Under the pieces are notes generated by a model. The model made no database searches and was not told the DNA's origin. It worked only from the letters and a program-made list of their open reading frames with translations. DNA of 64,000 nucleotides from Halichoerus grypus (lineage: Eukaryota; Chordata; Mammalia; Carnivora; Phocidae), in the NCBI RefSeq assembly GCF_964656455.1, contig NC_135719.1, positions 128,135,444-128,199,443 of the forward strand, written 5' to 3'. Position numbers and translations under genes: made by a program. Of the stretch, positions 34,621 to 46,213 are shown piece by piece (position 1 is the stretch's first letter; every line of letters starts with the position of its first letter).

Positions 34621-35044
34621 TGATGTTTTCTGGAACACCTTAAGGTGGTGAGGTAGTAAGCCCAACACCTTAAGTTTTGTTTGTAAAAGTACCACTTGAC
34701 TCAACCCCTCCTCCTCCTGGTTCCTGTCAAAGACGTGACCCGGGGTCCCCATGTTGGCTTGTGTGTGTTGTGCCCTGAGCAGGGGCTCCCGGCTGAGGGA
34801 ATGAGTGGGGGCTGAAATCTAGCCTGCATTCCTCTTGCCAAGCCTGCAACCATGGGGCTGCCTCTGACCAAAGTGGGGGAGCGCCTTTTTGTAATTCTTG
34901 AAAAGGTGCCTGTTGGTCCTGGATGAAACAGTATGGCGGAGTGAAACGCAGCAGACACACAGGCTCCTGTCTGTCTTTCCAGATGGGTGGAGGTCGGTGG
35001 GTGACCCTCCCTCACATAACTGTAACCAGCCCTGTGCAGCCCCA
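34621..35044. other. Intronic sequence, nothing recognised
   Basis: Overlapping minus-strand frames of 77-114 codons occur here with no recognisable domain. Confidence 0.45.
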
Positions 35045-35240
35045 TTCCGATTCCACAGCCATTCTTTCATCTTATTCTCTTAATAACCCTCTGAGGTATG
35101 TCCGCTGAGCCCCATTTTTCTTCTGAGGAAGTTGAGGCCAGGAGGTTAAGTGATGTGTTGAGGTCAGCCAGCCATCGAGGAGCTGGGCCAAGAGGGGATT
35201 CCAGCCTGATTCCAAATCTGGCACTCTTTGTGCTGCCCTT
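35045..35240 (-). mobile_element. MIR SINE relic, antisense
   Basis: CTCTTAATAACCCTCTGAGG, CTTCTGAGGAAGTTGAGGCC and TTAAGTGATGTGTTGAGG in antisense order. Confidence 0.7.
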
Positions 35241-35858
35241 GAGGTGTCAAGAGCTGATTGCCAATCCTGTAACTCCCCACCCCAACCCCTTGCTTTTTTG
35301 TACCTCCTGAGCCTGAAGCAGATCACTAGTTCAGAACCTCTCCTTGTGGCCCGGGACGAGCAGGCGGCGGCCCGAGCTGCCTGGCCCAGGCTGAGGTCAG
35401 CCCCTCTGAGCCGCTGGCCAGGCCCTGTGGAGCCAGCCGCGTTGTGGCTCTGAAACAAGACGCCTTTAGTGGTTCTCTGATTTTTTTCCCCTTCCCCACA
35501 GGAAGACAAATTGGGGATTTTATGAGCTAATGTAGCTGTTTACCCAGGGGCCGCGGGCAGACTGTGAGGGACAATTGATTAATTTTACATGCTGAGGGTA
35601 CGGGTGAGAAATAACCTACTGGAAGATGGTGTTGGCAGCACCTTCCCCAATGTCCAGGCCATGGGCTGGGGGCGCAGAGAGACAGACCTGGAAACACCCA
35701 GAAGAAAAAGGGCAGGCAATACCTCCCTGGGCTTCCATGTGGGAAGATCCACAGCCCCTCCTCCTTGTCTTTAGGAGGGAGGTTTAGGATAATAGAGAGG
35801 CATCAGGCATTTGTGGTGTGCTGACCTGAAGGAGGTGAGGGACACTCAGCTCTGATTT
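35241..35858. other. Intronic sequence with a GC-rich patch
   Basis: The patch at 35330-35440 is rich in CpG and GGC units. The adjoining TTGATTAATTTTACATGCTG block near 35575 lacks repeats. No gene recognised. Confidence 0.45.
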
Positions 35859-35859
35859 A

Positions 35860-36125
35860 ACTGTTCACATGCACCCTCCCGGGCAGGTGTTACTGTCCTC
35901 TGTCAGACAAGAGAAGCCTCAGAGAGGGTCGGGAACTGCCCACGGTCTCTGGCTGCTAGTACAAGACCTGGATCCCACATCTGTCTGCCTCCAAAGCTTG
36001 AGCTCTTTATCTTTGAAACCCTGGCATTTCCAAGACAGAGCTGTGGGCCAGGGGTGCTGCTTCTCTTTGTCTGCATTCTTAACTTTCTGTGCAGGGCACA
36101 TAGTAGGGCCTCAAAATACCTATTG
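35860..36125 (-). mobile_element. MIR relic, antisense, followed by a MIR/L2-like 3' end in sense
   Basis: AAGAGAAGCCTCAGAGAGGG and TACAAGACCTGGATCCCACA follow the antisense MIR order to about 36005. GGGCACATAGTAGGGCCTCA (36085-36112) is a sense-oriented 3' end fragment. Confidence 0.6.
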
Positions 36126-36199
36126 AGCAGAAAATGTGGGAACAAATACCAGGACATTGTGAATTTGTAGGGTCCTGAGACATATTGGAGCTCAATGGG

Positions 36200-36275
36200 T
36201 ATCCTGTCCAAAGAGGACAACTATTTTACTTTTCAGAGGAGGAAACTGAGGCCCCAGGGAGGGGCAGGGACATCT
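36200..36275 (-). mobile_element. MIR fragment, antisense
   Basis: TATTTTACTTTTCAGAGGAGG followed by AAACTGAGGCCCCAGGG is the central MIR block. Confidence 0.6.
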
Positions 36276-37112
36276 CCAAGGCCAGATAACCCATTTGTGG
36301 CCTGCAGGAGACCCCTTTTGGGCACTTATCCCATGCCCCTGGCTCATTGGGGTTAGTCACTGGGCTCCCTATGCTGCCTGGGGGGTCAGGAGTGGGCAGT
36401 CCCAGCCCCCTCTGTACCATGTCATGCCCTCAGCCCTCTTCCTGTGTGTTCCAGAACTCTCTGCCAAGGGGAGAACAATCCCTTTGGAGGTGAGGAAGAG
36501 GGCAGGGTAGAGGAAGGATCTAGGAGGCAGGGAACAGTGCTGGGGCATGTGGGTGTAAGACCCTTCTCTTCCCCTCCCCCAGCACCTCTCCCTCCAGCCA
36601 CGAGGGGCTGCTTATGGTGCACCAATGACAGTCTCTCTCTTCAGAAGGGGTAATTTCTCACGCTCTGCCTGCTGATTAGAGCTGGAATTTAAATGAATAA
36701 CTGTGACCTTGTGGAAGTGCCCTAGTTATTCAGAGGCCCGATGAGGAAATAGGCCTCTTGCTTCGGTCCATCAGAGCCTTGGCAGGCGCAGGAGGAGGGG
36801 CTGCTGTCTGCCAGGGCCCAGAGGACGCCCCGGCGTGCTGTTGCCCGAAGCAACTGATGGCCTTTGCTGGAGCCTCCCTCTGTCCGCTCTTGATCTCTGC
36901 CCTCGGTGTCCTCCCCCTTCAGTTTAAGTCATCTCAGGGCTGTCCGGGGAGAGCGGGCCTGATTATTGATCCTGAACTCTGCCCTGTCTCTGGGGAGTCC
37001 AGCCTGAGGGACGCTGTTCTGAACCCGAAGTCAGGACGCAGCACTGTTGTGTCTGACTTGTGTGATGGACACAAAGGGTTTGCCCTAGAAGTTACTGCTC
37101 AGAGACGGGCCC
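36276..37112. other. GC-rich intronic sequence, nothing recognised
   Basis: Contains an open frame (36758-37234) whose end runs into a MER5-type element, so it is not a gene. No splice-bounded exon recognised. Confidence 0.45.
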
Positions 37113-37114
37113 CC

Positions 37115-37250
37115 AGACCCGCAGCACTGGCCTCATGCAGGAGCCTGTTAGAAAAGCAGAATCTCAGGCCTCACCCCAGACCTGCTGAGTCAGAATCTGC
37201 TTTTTACCGAGACGTCCAGGTGTACACACATTAACGCTTGAAGGCCCACT
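37115..37250 (+). mobile_element. MER5A-type DNA transposon fragment
   Basis: AGCAGAATCTCAGGCCTCAC, CCAGACCTGCTGAGTCAG and ATCTGCTTTTTACCGAGACG are the central MER5A blocks, ending in an AAGGCCCACTG-like stretch. Confidence 0.8.
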
Positions 37251-37529
37251 GACCTAACGTGTTCAGCTTCTCCTCATCTTTGGGGCCAGCCGGGCTGTGT
37301 CTACTGAGGAAGGCGTAGTCCACCACACGAATGCCCCATTCCTTGCCTCTTCTCCTGGGCACACAGTACGACGTGGCCCTTTTCTGGGTTGATGGGTTGG
37401 GAGGGTGACCGGGATTAGGGAAGGGAAAAGGAATGAACGCTTCCTGACCACTGAGTCTGTGACCGTCACTTTTCCGGCACTTTCCATGGAAGAGTTTACA
37501 AAGTGAGGCAGGGTAGCTCAGGATAGCAC

Positions 37530-37838
37530 AGGGTTCCCTGAACTACTGCTCAGGGGCTAACTCCAGCCCGTGCCTGCTTCCATACGGCCTTTGAGCTACA
37601 GATGGCTTTTCACGTTATAAATAGTTGGAAGCAGTCAAGAGAATAATTTGTGATGCACATATTTTATGAAATTCTGATGTCAGTGTTCATAAAGTTTTAT
37701 CAGAACACAGGCACGCTTCTTCATTTCTGTTTTGTCCCTGGCTGCTTTGTGAAGGCGGAATGGAGTAGCTCTGTGGCATGCAAAGCCTGGAAGACTTATC
37801 ATCTGGCCCTTTACAGAAAAAGTTTGCCACCCCTGGGT
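37530..37838 (+). mobile_element. hAT-Charlie-type (MER1-group) nonautonomous DNA transposon
   Basis: It contains CTTTGAGCTACAGATGGCTT, ATAAAGTTTTATCAGAACAC, TGGCTGCTTTGTGAAGG and ends CTGGCCCTTTACAGAAAAAG then TTTGCCACCCCTG. These are the conserved blocks of the abundant Charlie-group element ending in CCCCTG. The exact subfamily name is not certain from memory. Confidence 0.8.
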
Positions 37839-37839
37839 T

Positions 37840-38080
37840 AGAGCACAGACTTGGAGCCAGATGCCTGGGTTGACATCCTGGCTTTCTCCCAGTATGAACA
37901 GTATGTGCTGTTTAAGTTACCTTCCCTTTGTGGGCCCTACTTTACTCATCTGTAAAATGGGGAGAGTGTGTACCTACCTCACGGGGCTCTTGTGAAGATT
38001 AAGTGAGCTCATGCGTGTCAAGTCTTTAGAACAATGCCTGGCACATAGTAAGTCATGCATAAATTAGCTAGTGTTCTAAA
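37840..38080 (+). mobile_element. MIR SINE relic, sense, near full length
   Basis: TTAGAGCACAGACTTGGAGCC, ACTCATCTGTAAAATGGGG, CTACCTCACGGGGCTCTTG and TGCCTGGCACATAGTAAG are in order. One of the best preserved MIRs here. Confidence 0.92.
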
Positions 38081-38379
38081 TTAGCTCATTTGATCCTTTC
38101 TACAAGTTTTCGTTTCACAGGTCAAGATGGCCTCAGAGAAGTTTAAAATGAAAGATATTCGTTTGCCTGTCTTGGTCTCCCACACTGTTCAGAGGCATGC
38201 TCCCAGTGCTGGAGAGCCCCTCAAAAGACACCTGCTAGGCTCCCCTTGTCGCACATTCTCTCCTATCTGTCCTGATCTTTATGCCTTCAGTGAAGAGGTC
38301 CTTCAGACTTAGATCCTGGCCACCACTGCTGTGAAATGAGGCCGAGGAACCCCAAAGAGCGGGGGGAGGCAAGGGGACC

Positions 38380-38503
38380 CATATTTACAGAGGTCCCACT
38401 GTATGCCAGGCACCCATCATGGATGAAGAGCCTGGGGCTCCAAGACAATAGATCCTTTGCCCAAGGTCAGAAGCAGGTATGGTAGGTACCAGGATTGAAA
38501 CAC
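38380..38503 (-). mobile_element. MIR fragment, antisense
   Basis: CCCACTGTATGCCAGGCACC and CCTTTGCCCAAGGTCAGAAG in antisense order, with the centre deleted. Confidence 0.65.
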
Positions 38504-38509
38504 ACATCT

Positions 38510-38680
38510 GGGATTTCTGCTCTGTTATTCTGCCTCCTACTAGCTCTGCTACTTTCCCTGGGGGCTGTGTGGCCTTGGGTAAGTCATGAAACCTCTCTGG
38601 GCCTTAGGCTTCTTTTCTTTAATGTGAAGGGATTGAATCAGATGGCCTCCCAGGCTTCTTTCATTCTGAGGATCTATGAT
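38510..38680 (+). mobile_element. MIR fragment, sense
   Basis: CTCTGCTACTTTCCCTGGGG, TGTGGCCTTGGGTAAGTCAT and AACCTCTCTGGGCCTTAGG follow sense MIR order, giving a head-to-head neighbour of the preceding fragment. Confidence 0.7.
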
Positions 38681-38849
38681 TAGGCCTCCAACTGAGATAC
38701 CTCAGGGAACAGCAATCAGGAAAATGCCTTCTTTACCAAAGACTTACAGCTCCTAACTCCAGTGGTAACTGTAATATATTTTGTTTTTTCCTTCCTCTTC
38801 TTTTGAGCAATAGTCCCATTTGCTTTTCTCCCTTATTTATTAGGGAAAA

Positions 38850-39060
38850 CACCTGACATTCATTGAGCTTGTATTTTGAGCCAGGCGCTAAAATACTGTT
38901 TTTGCATGCATCATTTAATTCTTTTGACATCCTCAGGAGGTAGATTTCGTTGTTAGATCCATTTCACCCACGAACAAATTGAGGCTCAGGGATGCCAACT
39001 CACCAGTTCTACCCAGTAAAAAGTGGCAGAGCAGGATGCAAACCCTGGTATGTCTGGCCC
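38850..39060 (-). mobile_element. MIR SINE relic, antisense
   Basis: GACATTCATTGAGCTTGTAT, CTCAGGAGGTAGATTTCG, AAATTGAGGCTCAGGGATG and AGAGCAGGATGCAAACCC in order. Confidence 0.82.
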
Positions 39061-39348
39061 TGGAGATGACTCATGGCGAGTTCCAGCAGAATGTACATTC
39101 CACAAAGGTACACTCCTGTTCACTATTTCTGTGCTCTGGGCCCAGGACAGTGGCAATATATTGTAGGAATGGGATAATAAATACTGGCTCAATGAGTAAA
39201 CAGTGCTTGGGACTCAGCTCTTAGTTTTCTCCTCACTTATCTGAAAAAAAGTCTGCTTTTTGTATAAGGGTTCACCCTGAGACAGAAGGTAATCGAATTT
39301 TGTTCAGTGCCCATCTTGGGCTTGGGTCAGTGGAGAATGCAGGCGGTA

Positions 39349-39402
39349 GGGAATCCACCATGGCTGTATGTAATTGGGAATCCACCATGGCTGTGTGTAA
39401 TT
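39349..39402 (+). repeat. 27-bp direct duplication (two copies)
   Basis: GGGAATCCACCATGGCTGTA and the same start with GTG in place of ATG occur at 39349-39375 and 39376-39402. The copies differ at a single position. Confidence 0.93.
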
Positions 39403-39878
39403 GGACTGAAAGGGGGCCCTTGGCTGGGCTAACAGTGATCAGATTCCAGCCAGTTGCCCACGGGGGTCTGGGAAGACCCCCTTGGCTGCTGTAGCTCTTC
39501 TTGATCAATAAGTGTTAGTAGGGAGTGCTTCCCAGCCTGCCTCCAGCTGTAGCTAACTCAAGGAAGCAGATCACTGGGCCTTGGTGCCTTTTTCTAGAGT
39601 ATTTTAAAATCACGTCCTTTCCTGTCCTGGCAAGGCTGACCCACTGGGGTGCTGGTTACGGTCTCAGTTTGTTTCTCAGTTCTGGAGGACAAGGTCAGAG
39701 TTAGAGTTGGAAAAACATTAGAAATAGTCTGTAATCTCAATGGGATAGTACTGCCCTCACCCCGATCCTGCCAAACGTGTGCGATGTATATTTATTGCTC
39801 CAATGATGAATGGGCATTGGTGGCATTAAGAAGAAGCAATGCATGCTAAATGCATTGTACTGTGTGGGAGAGTCTCAT
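39403..39878. other. Intronic sequence, nothing recognised
   Basis: No nameable repeat. A weak L3-like resemblance near 39690-39780 is too diverged to call. Confidence 0.4.
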
Positions 39879-39879
39879 T

Positions 39880-40035
39880 CAAACATTTGTATCCTCAAAA
39901 TGCCATTGAGAATACTCTTCTGGACCAATTGCCTCCTTGTACAGGTGGGAAGCTGAGACCAGAGAACTTCCATGTAACTCAGTTAAGTCACACAGCTTGG
40001 TTATGGCAGCCTTGGAGACCCTCCCAGTCTGTAGA
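39880..40035 (-). mobile_element. MIR fragment, antisense
   Basis: TTGTACAGGTGGGAAGCTGAG, TTAAGTCACACAGCTTGG and GACCCTCCCAGTCTGTAGAC in antisense order. Confidence 0.6.
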
Positions 40036-40304
40036 CTTACCCTAGCAAGGTCTGGTAAGGACCTGGGCTGAGCTCGTCAGTTTGTGGGGCTAGATCTCAG
40101 AAGGGGTTGAGAGATGGAATACAGTTGAGAGTTGAGGACATGGGTCCCCTGTGGGGCAACTTAGATGACTGTGACCATGGAGGGAAGCATCTGAGGCTGC
40201 ACTGGGAGGGTGGTCTGCTAATGCCGCCAGTTTGTTGGAAAATTGGCGTTGGCGAGAAGTGGGAGGCGGGGCAGAGAGAAGGCCCAGATATACCAGTCTT
40301 CTGA

Positions 40305-40505
40305 ATAATGAGAGCAATGACTACATCCTTTCAAGCCCTTTCTGTGTTCCATGAGCTGTGCTAAGTGCCGTTCATACATGGTTGCACATGATTGTCACAG
40401 TGATCCTGAGAAGATATTTTACAGGAAGGAGGCATGGAAGAGTTCACTTGCTCAAAATCCCATGGCTAGTAAGAGGTAGAGCTGGGATTTGAATTCAGGT
40501 TTTGG
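40305..40505 (-). mobile_element. MIR SINE relic, antisense
   Basis: TGAGCTGTGCTAAGTGCCG, CATGGCTAGTAAGAGGTAG and GCTGGGATTTGAATTCAGG in antisense order. Confidence 0.85.
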
Positions 40506-40512
40506 AGGCTTT

Positions 40513-40646
40513 AGAGCAGTGGTTTGCAAAGTTTGGTAAGCATCAAAATCACCTGGAGAACTAATAAAGGAGACCCAGGTTCATTAATGTAAGACATTTC
40601 CTCCAGGTGATTCTGATACGACCAAAGTTTGAGAACCACTGTTTTA
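40513..40646 (+). mobile_element. MER5-type DNA transposon with both terminal inverted repeats
   Basis: Starts GAGCAGTGGTTTGCAAAG and ends TTTGAGAACCACTGTTTTAAAG, with AAAATCACCTGGAGAAC and CCAGGTGATTCTGATACG between. The central part is shortened. Confidence 0.88.
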
Positions 40647-40999
40647 AAGAAAGTGATCTGGAACGTAAAGGGACTTAAAGCTCCAGCATTAAGCACTATT
40701 TTCTACCTTATAAACATTAAGGGAAGGCAGGAAGTTGGGGGAGGAGGGCAGGTGGAAGGAGGGATGGAAGGAATGATTCTCCCTTCGAGCTCCAGTGACA
40801 CCTTAGGTGATGGGCCTTGTAGAACCATCATCGTAATACATTATAGTCAGGTGTGTATTGTCCCCCACAAGCCCCTTCGCTGGCTACTGTGGGGTTTTGA
40901 AGGACATGGGATGTCTTACTTTTTGAGAACAGAGATATATCCACGCCTGCATCCCCACTACCTGCCACAATGTATGTGCTCATAAAACTTTATTGTTAG

Positions 41000-41850
41000 A
41001 AACAGCATTTCAGGGATGGAAAAGATCCAAAAGGTTGTCAAGGCTCTCTGTGCAACTAATTTTTGAATCTCTTCTGTAAGAGTTCATTCAGACTTGGCTT
41101 GAACCCCTACAGTGCTGAGCAGCTCATTGCTCCTTTCGCCGTTCCATCCCGTTCTAAAGAGCACTGAATGTTCCAAAGCCTTCCTTATTCTGACTCACTC
41201 TAGCTTTTACCACCTGTATTGCTTCCAGCCCTTGGAGACACACAGAATAGATCTAATTACACTCCCAGTGTTTGAAGACAGGGCTTTTTGTCTTTAAGGA
41301 TTTTTTTTTTTTCTAAAGGCCAAAACATCTCCAGTTTCCTTGGGCATTCTCATACAGTGGTTTTAAGTTCTTTCATCCAGGTCATTGTTTTCTGAAAAAT
41401 GACCCCCCCCCTTTTTTTTTTGCATCCTTTCCAAAGAAGCATGCCCACACCACAAACAGTATTATGGGCATGTCCCAACCAGCTCATTATAGAGTGATCC
41501 CACTGTTCCCCTTTTCTAGACTTCCTACATCTATTAATGGTGGCACCAAATACCTTTGCTTGTTTTTTTAATGACTATAGCATAAAGTTGAACTTAAAGA
41601 CATTGAAAATCTTGACTATTTTGTGTGCACTCCTGCTAAACCATTTCTCTCCCCTTCCTGCACTGTGCATTGGCTTATATGACATAGTTGGGATCATTCT
41701 TTGATTTTGTTCAATTCAGCCCTGGATTTTTAAAATCCAGCACACCATGATCTGTTAGGGTAAGGTTCTTTCATCTAGCACATCAGTTGTCCCTTCCAGC
41801 TTCATGTCATTTATGAATAAAGAGCAATTTTAGAAAAGTTCATGACAGTT
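41000..41850 (-). mobile_element. L3/CR1-like LINE relic, antisense
   Basis: Colinear resemblance to antisense CR1/L3: GGCTTGAACCCCTACAGTGC, GCAGCTCATTGCTCC, AATGTTCCAAAGCCTTCC, AACATCTCCAGTTTCCTTGG, GATCCCACTGTTCCCC and a GATCTGTTAGGGTAAGG block. Length about 850 bp, heavily diverged, with poly-T and poly-C/T insertions near 41300 and 41403. The family name is inferred from memory of the consensus. Confidence 0.62.
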
Positions 41851-42478
41851 GAACTTCTTCTACTTTGGGAAGGGTCTTTTCTAAAAGCCACAGTCACTGA
41901 TCCTTTAACCCTTAGGGTGATAAGCATGACTGCCTCCATTTCTCTTCTTTCCATCATATCCATGCATGAGAAAACCCCAACCCACCTTCCCCCCTGAAGA
42001 GATGGAATAGATTGGGAAGGTGCTGCATATTTTCCTCTACCCCATGGTTATACCATACAGAGGCTATTGGTGATTCATGGGTGACACAGGAAGAAATAGT
42101 TTCTGTTCAGTCCAGCCACCAGACTGTAAGAACAAAGTTGGTCTAGAGGCAAACAGTGAGTGGGCTAAGTACAGTTATATCCTACAAAGGGTTTAGTGGT
42201 GAGAATGGCACATGGTGGCATCATGGAAGGGCAAATCCAGAAGCTGGGACCTGGGTGGCACCTGCCTTGGAGAGTTAGCCACAGGCTCTCTTTGTCATCA
42301 GTCCAACTATTCAGTTCATCCCCAGTACTGTTCGGGCTCATAGAAAAGCCAGAAACATGTCCCAAGTATCAGCTCATGATTGCTGTTAGGTGATTGATTG
42401 AAGCTTTGTTTAGTCTCTACTTTTTTGATTCTGGGTGGTGATGTCAGAGTATTTGAGCCATTTAAAATAGTCATTTTT

Positions 42479-42666
42479 GGGGCACCTGGGTGGCTTAGTC
42501 AGTTGAGCGCTGCCTTCAGCTTGGGTCATGATCTCGGAGTCGTGGGATCCAGCCCCGAGTCGGGCTCCCTGCTCAGTAGAGAGCCTGCTTCTCCCTCTGC
42601 CTGCTCCTCCCCCTGCTTGTGCTCTCTCTTTCACTCGCTCTATCTCAAATAAATAAACTCTTTAAA
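42479..42666 (+). mobile_element. CanSINE, sense
   Basis: GGGGCACCTGGGTGGCTTAG head, GGGTCATGATCTCGGAGTCG core, GTGCTCTCTCTTTCACTCG tract, AAATAAATAAAC and A tail. A perfect 15-bp duplication is at 42464-42478 and 42667-42681. It inserted between the two L3/CR1-like segments. Confidence 0.97.
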
Positions 42667-42769
42667 AAAATAGTCATTTTTATAGGCCAAAAGCAGTCAA
42701 CTATCAGTTTGATATGATTGAACCCAACAGTTACTTGGCCTCGTTGGAGATCATCTTGGTTCATAAAGG

Positions 42770-43430
42770 CATAGTGTCTTTGAGTTGGAATGGATTTTTG
42801 GTAGTTATCTCCAGAAACCCCACTCTGACTCTCTTCTATTGCATTTCTGGCAAATGAGGATTCCCCTATTACTCGACCCTCTGTTCTGGCCAAATGTGCT
42901 TGCTCCCTTATCTTGCATGTTCAACTTTAAAAAATACTTGAAGGCACCTCTCATGTCCTTTTCTAGCTTGTTCTAGTTTGGGCTGTATGTAGCAGTTCCT
43001 GCAGCCATTCTGTATGTGACATGCTTTCGGACCCCTGACCATTCTGATTCTTCTCCTTTGGACACATTCTACCTTGTTAATGTCCCTCCTAGCGTATGAT
43101 GGCACCATTCTCTGAACCAAAACCCTAGGTTTGGTACATTCCGTGTTGAGAAGAGGTAGGACTATTGTCTTCTCTTTATTTTGGGGAGAAGTGGGGGATT
43201 GTGCTTAAGTGCCTTAAGATTCAATCTCACTTTTGCCTGTTCATATCCTTTTGGACCCTAATTTTGATATCTAACAAATTAGCTATTCTTTTCAACTTAA
43301 GTTCATCACAACATCCAGACACATGCCAATGAATGTTTTTAGGCAGGTCACTCATCAAAATGTTGAGCAGGCCTAAGTTCTGATATAAGCTATTAGTGAA
43401 CCCCTGATAGAACAAGGACACTGAAGTCCA
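42770..43430 (-). mobile_element. L3/CR1-like LINE relic, antisense, second segment
   Basis: GTGTCTTTGAGTTGGAATGG (3' end region), ACCCCTGACCATTCTGATTC, TTTGGACACATTCTACCTTG, TTAATGTCCCTCCTAGCG and CACTCATCAAAATGTTGAGC are in the antisense CR1/L3 order. It restarts at the 3' end of the element, so it is a second insertion in the same orientation as the 41.0-41.85 kb copy. Confidence 0.68.
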
Positions 43431-43434
43431 TGAT

Positions 43435-44028
43435 GAAGGTCAGGGAATTGTCCAGGGAAGGGCTGGTCTTGGGCACCATTGTGGAAGTAGGTGGAGGTTT
43501 CTTTCCAGACCCACCTCTTCCCTTTAAATATTCCTCTCCCCTGTCCTACCCTGTCTCCTGAGTCCTTTCTCCTATCCACAATGACAGACTTCCTCAACCT
43601 GTGACCTCATGTCTCTGTCCTTCCTGCACTCACAAGTCCCTATGCTGTCCCTGTCTTTGAAGGAAGATCTTAATTTGGCTTTCTGATGACCTCACATCCA
43701 GGACAGTGTCAATGGCTGGGGAGCCTGAATGTGTCTCATGTTCAGATTTGCATTTTAATGAGGGGAGATGGCTTAATAACCCTAAGAAATGCCCCAAAAG
43801 GAAAAGCTTCATGTTTTAGTAGAATCTTGGGATGGGGCTTGGGGAGAGGGAGATGGTGGCTCCCCACAGTGCTCTTTATATCATGCTGGACCAGAGTTAT
43901 AAATGAAGTTGAATTAGTATCCAGGCACTATTTTCTGCTTCTGAATTCTCCAAGACATGTCTCCTCCTTTCTCTACCAGCACTGAAGGAGGTAGGGTAGC
44001 TAGTTTAAGGTTATCATCACAGTCTGGA
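43435..44028. other. Intronic sequence, nothing recognised
   Basis: No repeat could be named with confidence. Confidence 0.4.
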
Positions 44029-44029
44029 G

Positions 44030-44225
44030 AGTCCATCTGCTGGCTTAGAATCCTCACTTCACCCCTCATTAATTAGTGTGACTTTGGTTCTAGGCCTTGG
44101 TTTCCTTACCTGTAAAATCAAAATCATAGCAACTGGCCTTTCCTATAGAGTTATATTTAATGAGATGACACATAGCCATGCTTTGTCTATAGTAAATTGT
44201 CAACAAATATTAGCTGCTGTCATAA
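44030..44225 (+). mobile_element. MIR SINE relic, sense
   Basis: TAGTGTGACTTTGGTTCTAG, CTTGGTTTCCTTACCTGTAA and AATTGTCAACAAATATTAGC in sense order. Confidence 0.8.
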
Positions 44226-46095
44226 TTCTTTTTCACAAGTTCACCAAATTTCCTCTCTTTTAAGTGCTTAAAGTGTTAACATGTGTGTTTCTTCTTTCTC
44301 CTTTCTTTCCCAAATTCCCAGTCACCTTATAGTCATCACAATCACTTGTGGCTTCTCTTCATTGGGCCCCACCCCCTACCACCTTCACAATCTCCTTAGT
44401 TCCTCTGGAAATATCAATGAATGTTTCTATTACCTTCTGATTTTATGTAATTACTCTTTTAAAAAGTCCTTGTGGCTTCATAAGAATTCAGTGTTAGCAC
44501 TTGGCACTTGTAGCAATTAGTGACATTTAATTTCTCTACTTCAGTATGGAAAAAGAGATGATATATGTGGATTTTATACTAGGATAAAAGTTACCCTGAA
44601 AGTGAATGAAAGAAAAGTCTTGGTAGAGATAACCTGCTTTTTTTTTTTCCCCCTGAATCTTTTTTTTTTTTTTTAACCCCATGAATGACTTCCTTCTTCC
44701 CTTGAAATACTTTCCCCACTTACTCAGGCAAAATGAAGGAAGGTAGGGTGGATTGAAAACCATCTGAGGTGGGTGGGATTATAGGTTTGAGGGGGAAACA
44801 GTATTAGCTTAAATTATAAAGGCCTTCAGCTTCTGGCCTGGTTCCTGAACACTGCATCTTCCTCTTGCCTGTTTCAGTAAATGGTTTCTATTGTCTGTAT
44901 CAGTCATTCTCATGACAGGCTTCATGATGCACAGCCACTTACAAATGACTTTCCTTTCGTAGCCATTTCCATTCTCCCAAGCTGCAAAAGCTGCTATCTC
45001 CATGGGGATTTTCCCAAAGGATGTAGCAGAGTTTAGAGGGCCATACGTATATTTTGCATATAATTTACATATGATTTGCAGTCTATTCTAAGGCAGTTTC
45101 AATTTTGTATGTCTTACCTACTGGTGATCTTTTCCTCTTCTTGTTCTTACATCTACCCTGAGAACTTGTGCACAGAGATAGGTAGGCACAAGAAGGGTGG
45201 AATATAGCACTAGAGAGAGTGAGGGGAAGGGTATACATATGAGACATCTTGTTGGGATCCAGAATGGTCCCTGGATCCAGCTAGGGTAGCACTCTGTCAG
45301 GGTGTGACATCTAGATAGGAGACACTTCACTTGCTTTCAAATTTTTGATAATTTTTTTAAAAGGCAATGTAGTTCCATAGGAATTCAGTGTTGGCAATTC
45401 TCAATATCCTTCCTGTCAAAGGCTCATCCAAGCCCATTTCCTATTCCCTACCCTCCACTAGGTGAACTTTTATAGAGCTGGCTTTTGAGTCTGAGTTGAG
45501 GATCTATTCAAATCCAGAGCCCATGGTGAGATTGTTGTGAAAGATGCTGTCCCTTTTGCTTCCCTGAGTCCCTGTTCCAGGCCATGTCTTCTCTTGAACA
45601 TCACACCAGAATAAATGCCAAACTCCAAACCCAGCCAGTTGCTAGTCCCAGGGCCAGCTGTGTAGCTGGGAGGGCTGTGGCTGACCTTCTGTTTCTGAGA
45701 TCAATGAGAAGGCCAATCTTCATTTTTCTCCCTTCCTCAACAACCGCACCGATAACACACACCCAACATAGATTCCTTTTTTTCCCTTACTAATTATACC
45801 CTTTTCAGTTAAGACTTTTTGAGCATTATTTTCTGTATCTATATTTGAAAGCTATATAGTTCCTTTTTCTTTTTTGAATGTAAAATTTTATTTTAATGTT
45901 GAATATGTTGGGGAAAAAAAAGAACCTCCAAGATACCTTAATACCCCTCCCATCTCGCCCAGGTTAAGACTCAGTACTCTAGCCCCTTTTTCTTGGAGGA
46001 TTCATTGACTTAGCTTCTTCCATGAAGGGGCGGTGATACACCCTAATATTTGTCTTGACTTTTTCACAGACATTAGTCCTACATTTTAAAACACA
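44226..46095. other. AT-rich intronic sequence with poly-T runs
   Basis: Two T-runs near 44639-44650 and 44661-44675 flank CCCCCTGAATC. Otherwise nothing recognised. Confidence 0.45.
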
Positions 46096-46190
46096 TCTTA
46101 GACATTTTTGCTTGAGTGATTCTTCTGTTTCCTCAACTCGTTATGCCTAAAACAGAACTCATCATTGCCCTCATCCCCCATTCATCTCCC

Positions 46191-46213
46191 ACCCCACCCC
46201 ACCCCACCCCACC
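46191..46213 (+). repeat. (ACCCC)n microsatellite inside the L2
   Basis: Four and a half units of ACCCC. Confidence 0.92.

Noticed and set aside
36758..37234. 158-codon + frame
   Set aside because: Its end runs into a MER5A-type transposon and no family resemblance is seen.
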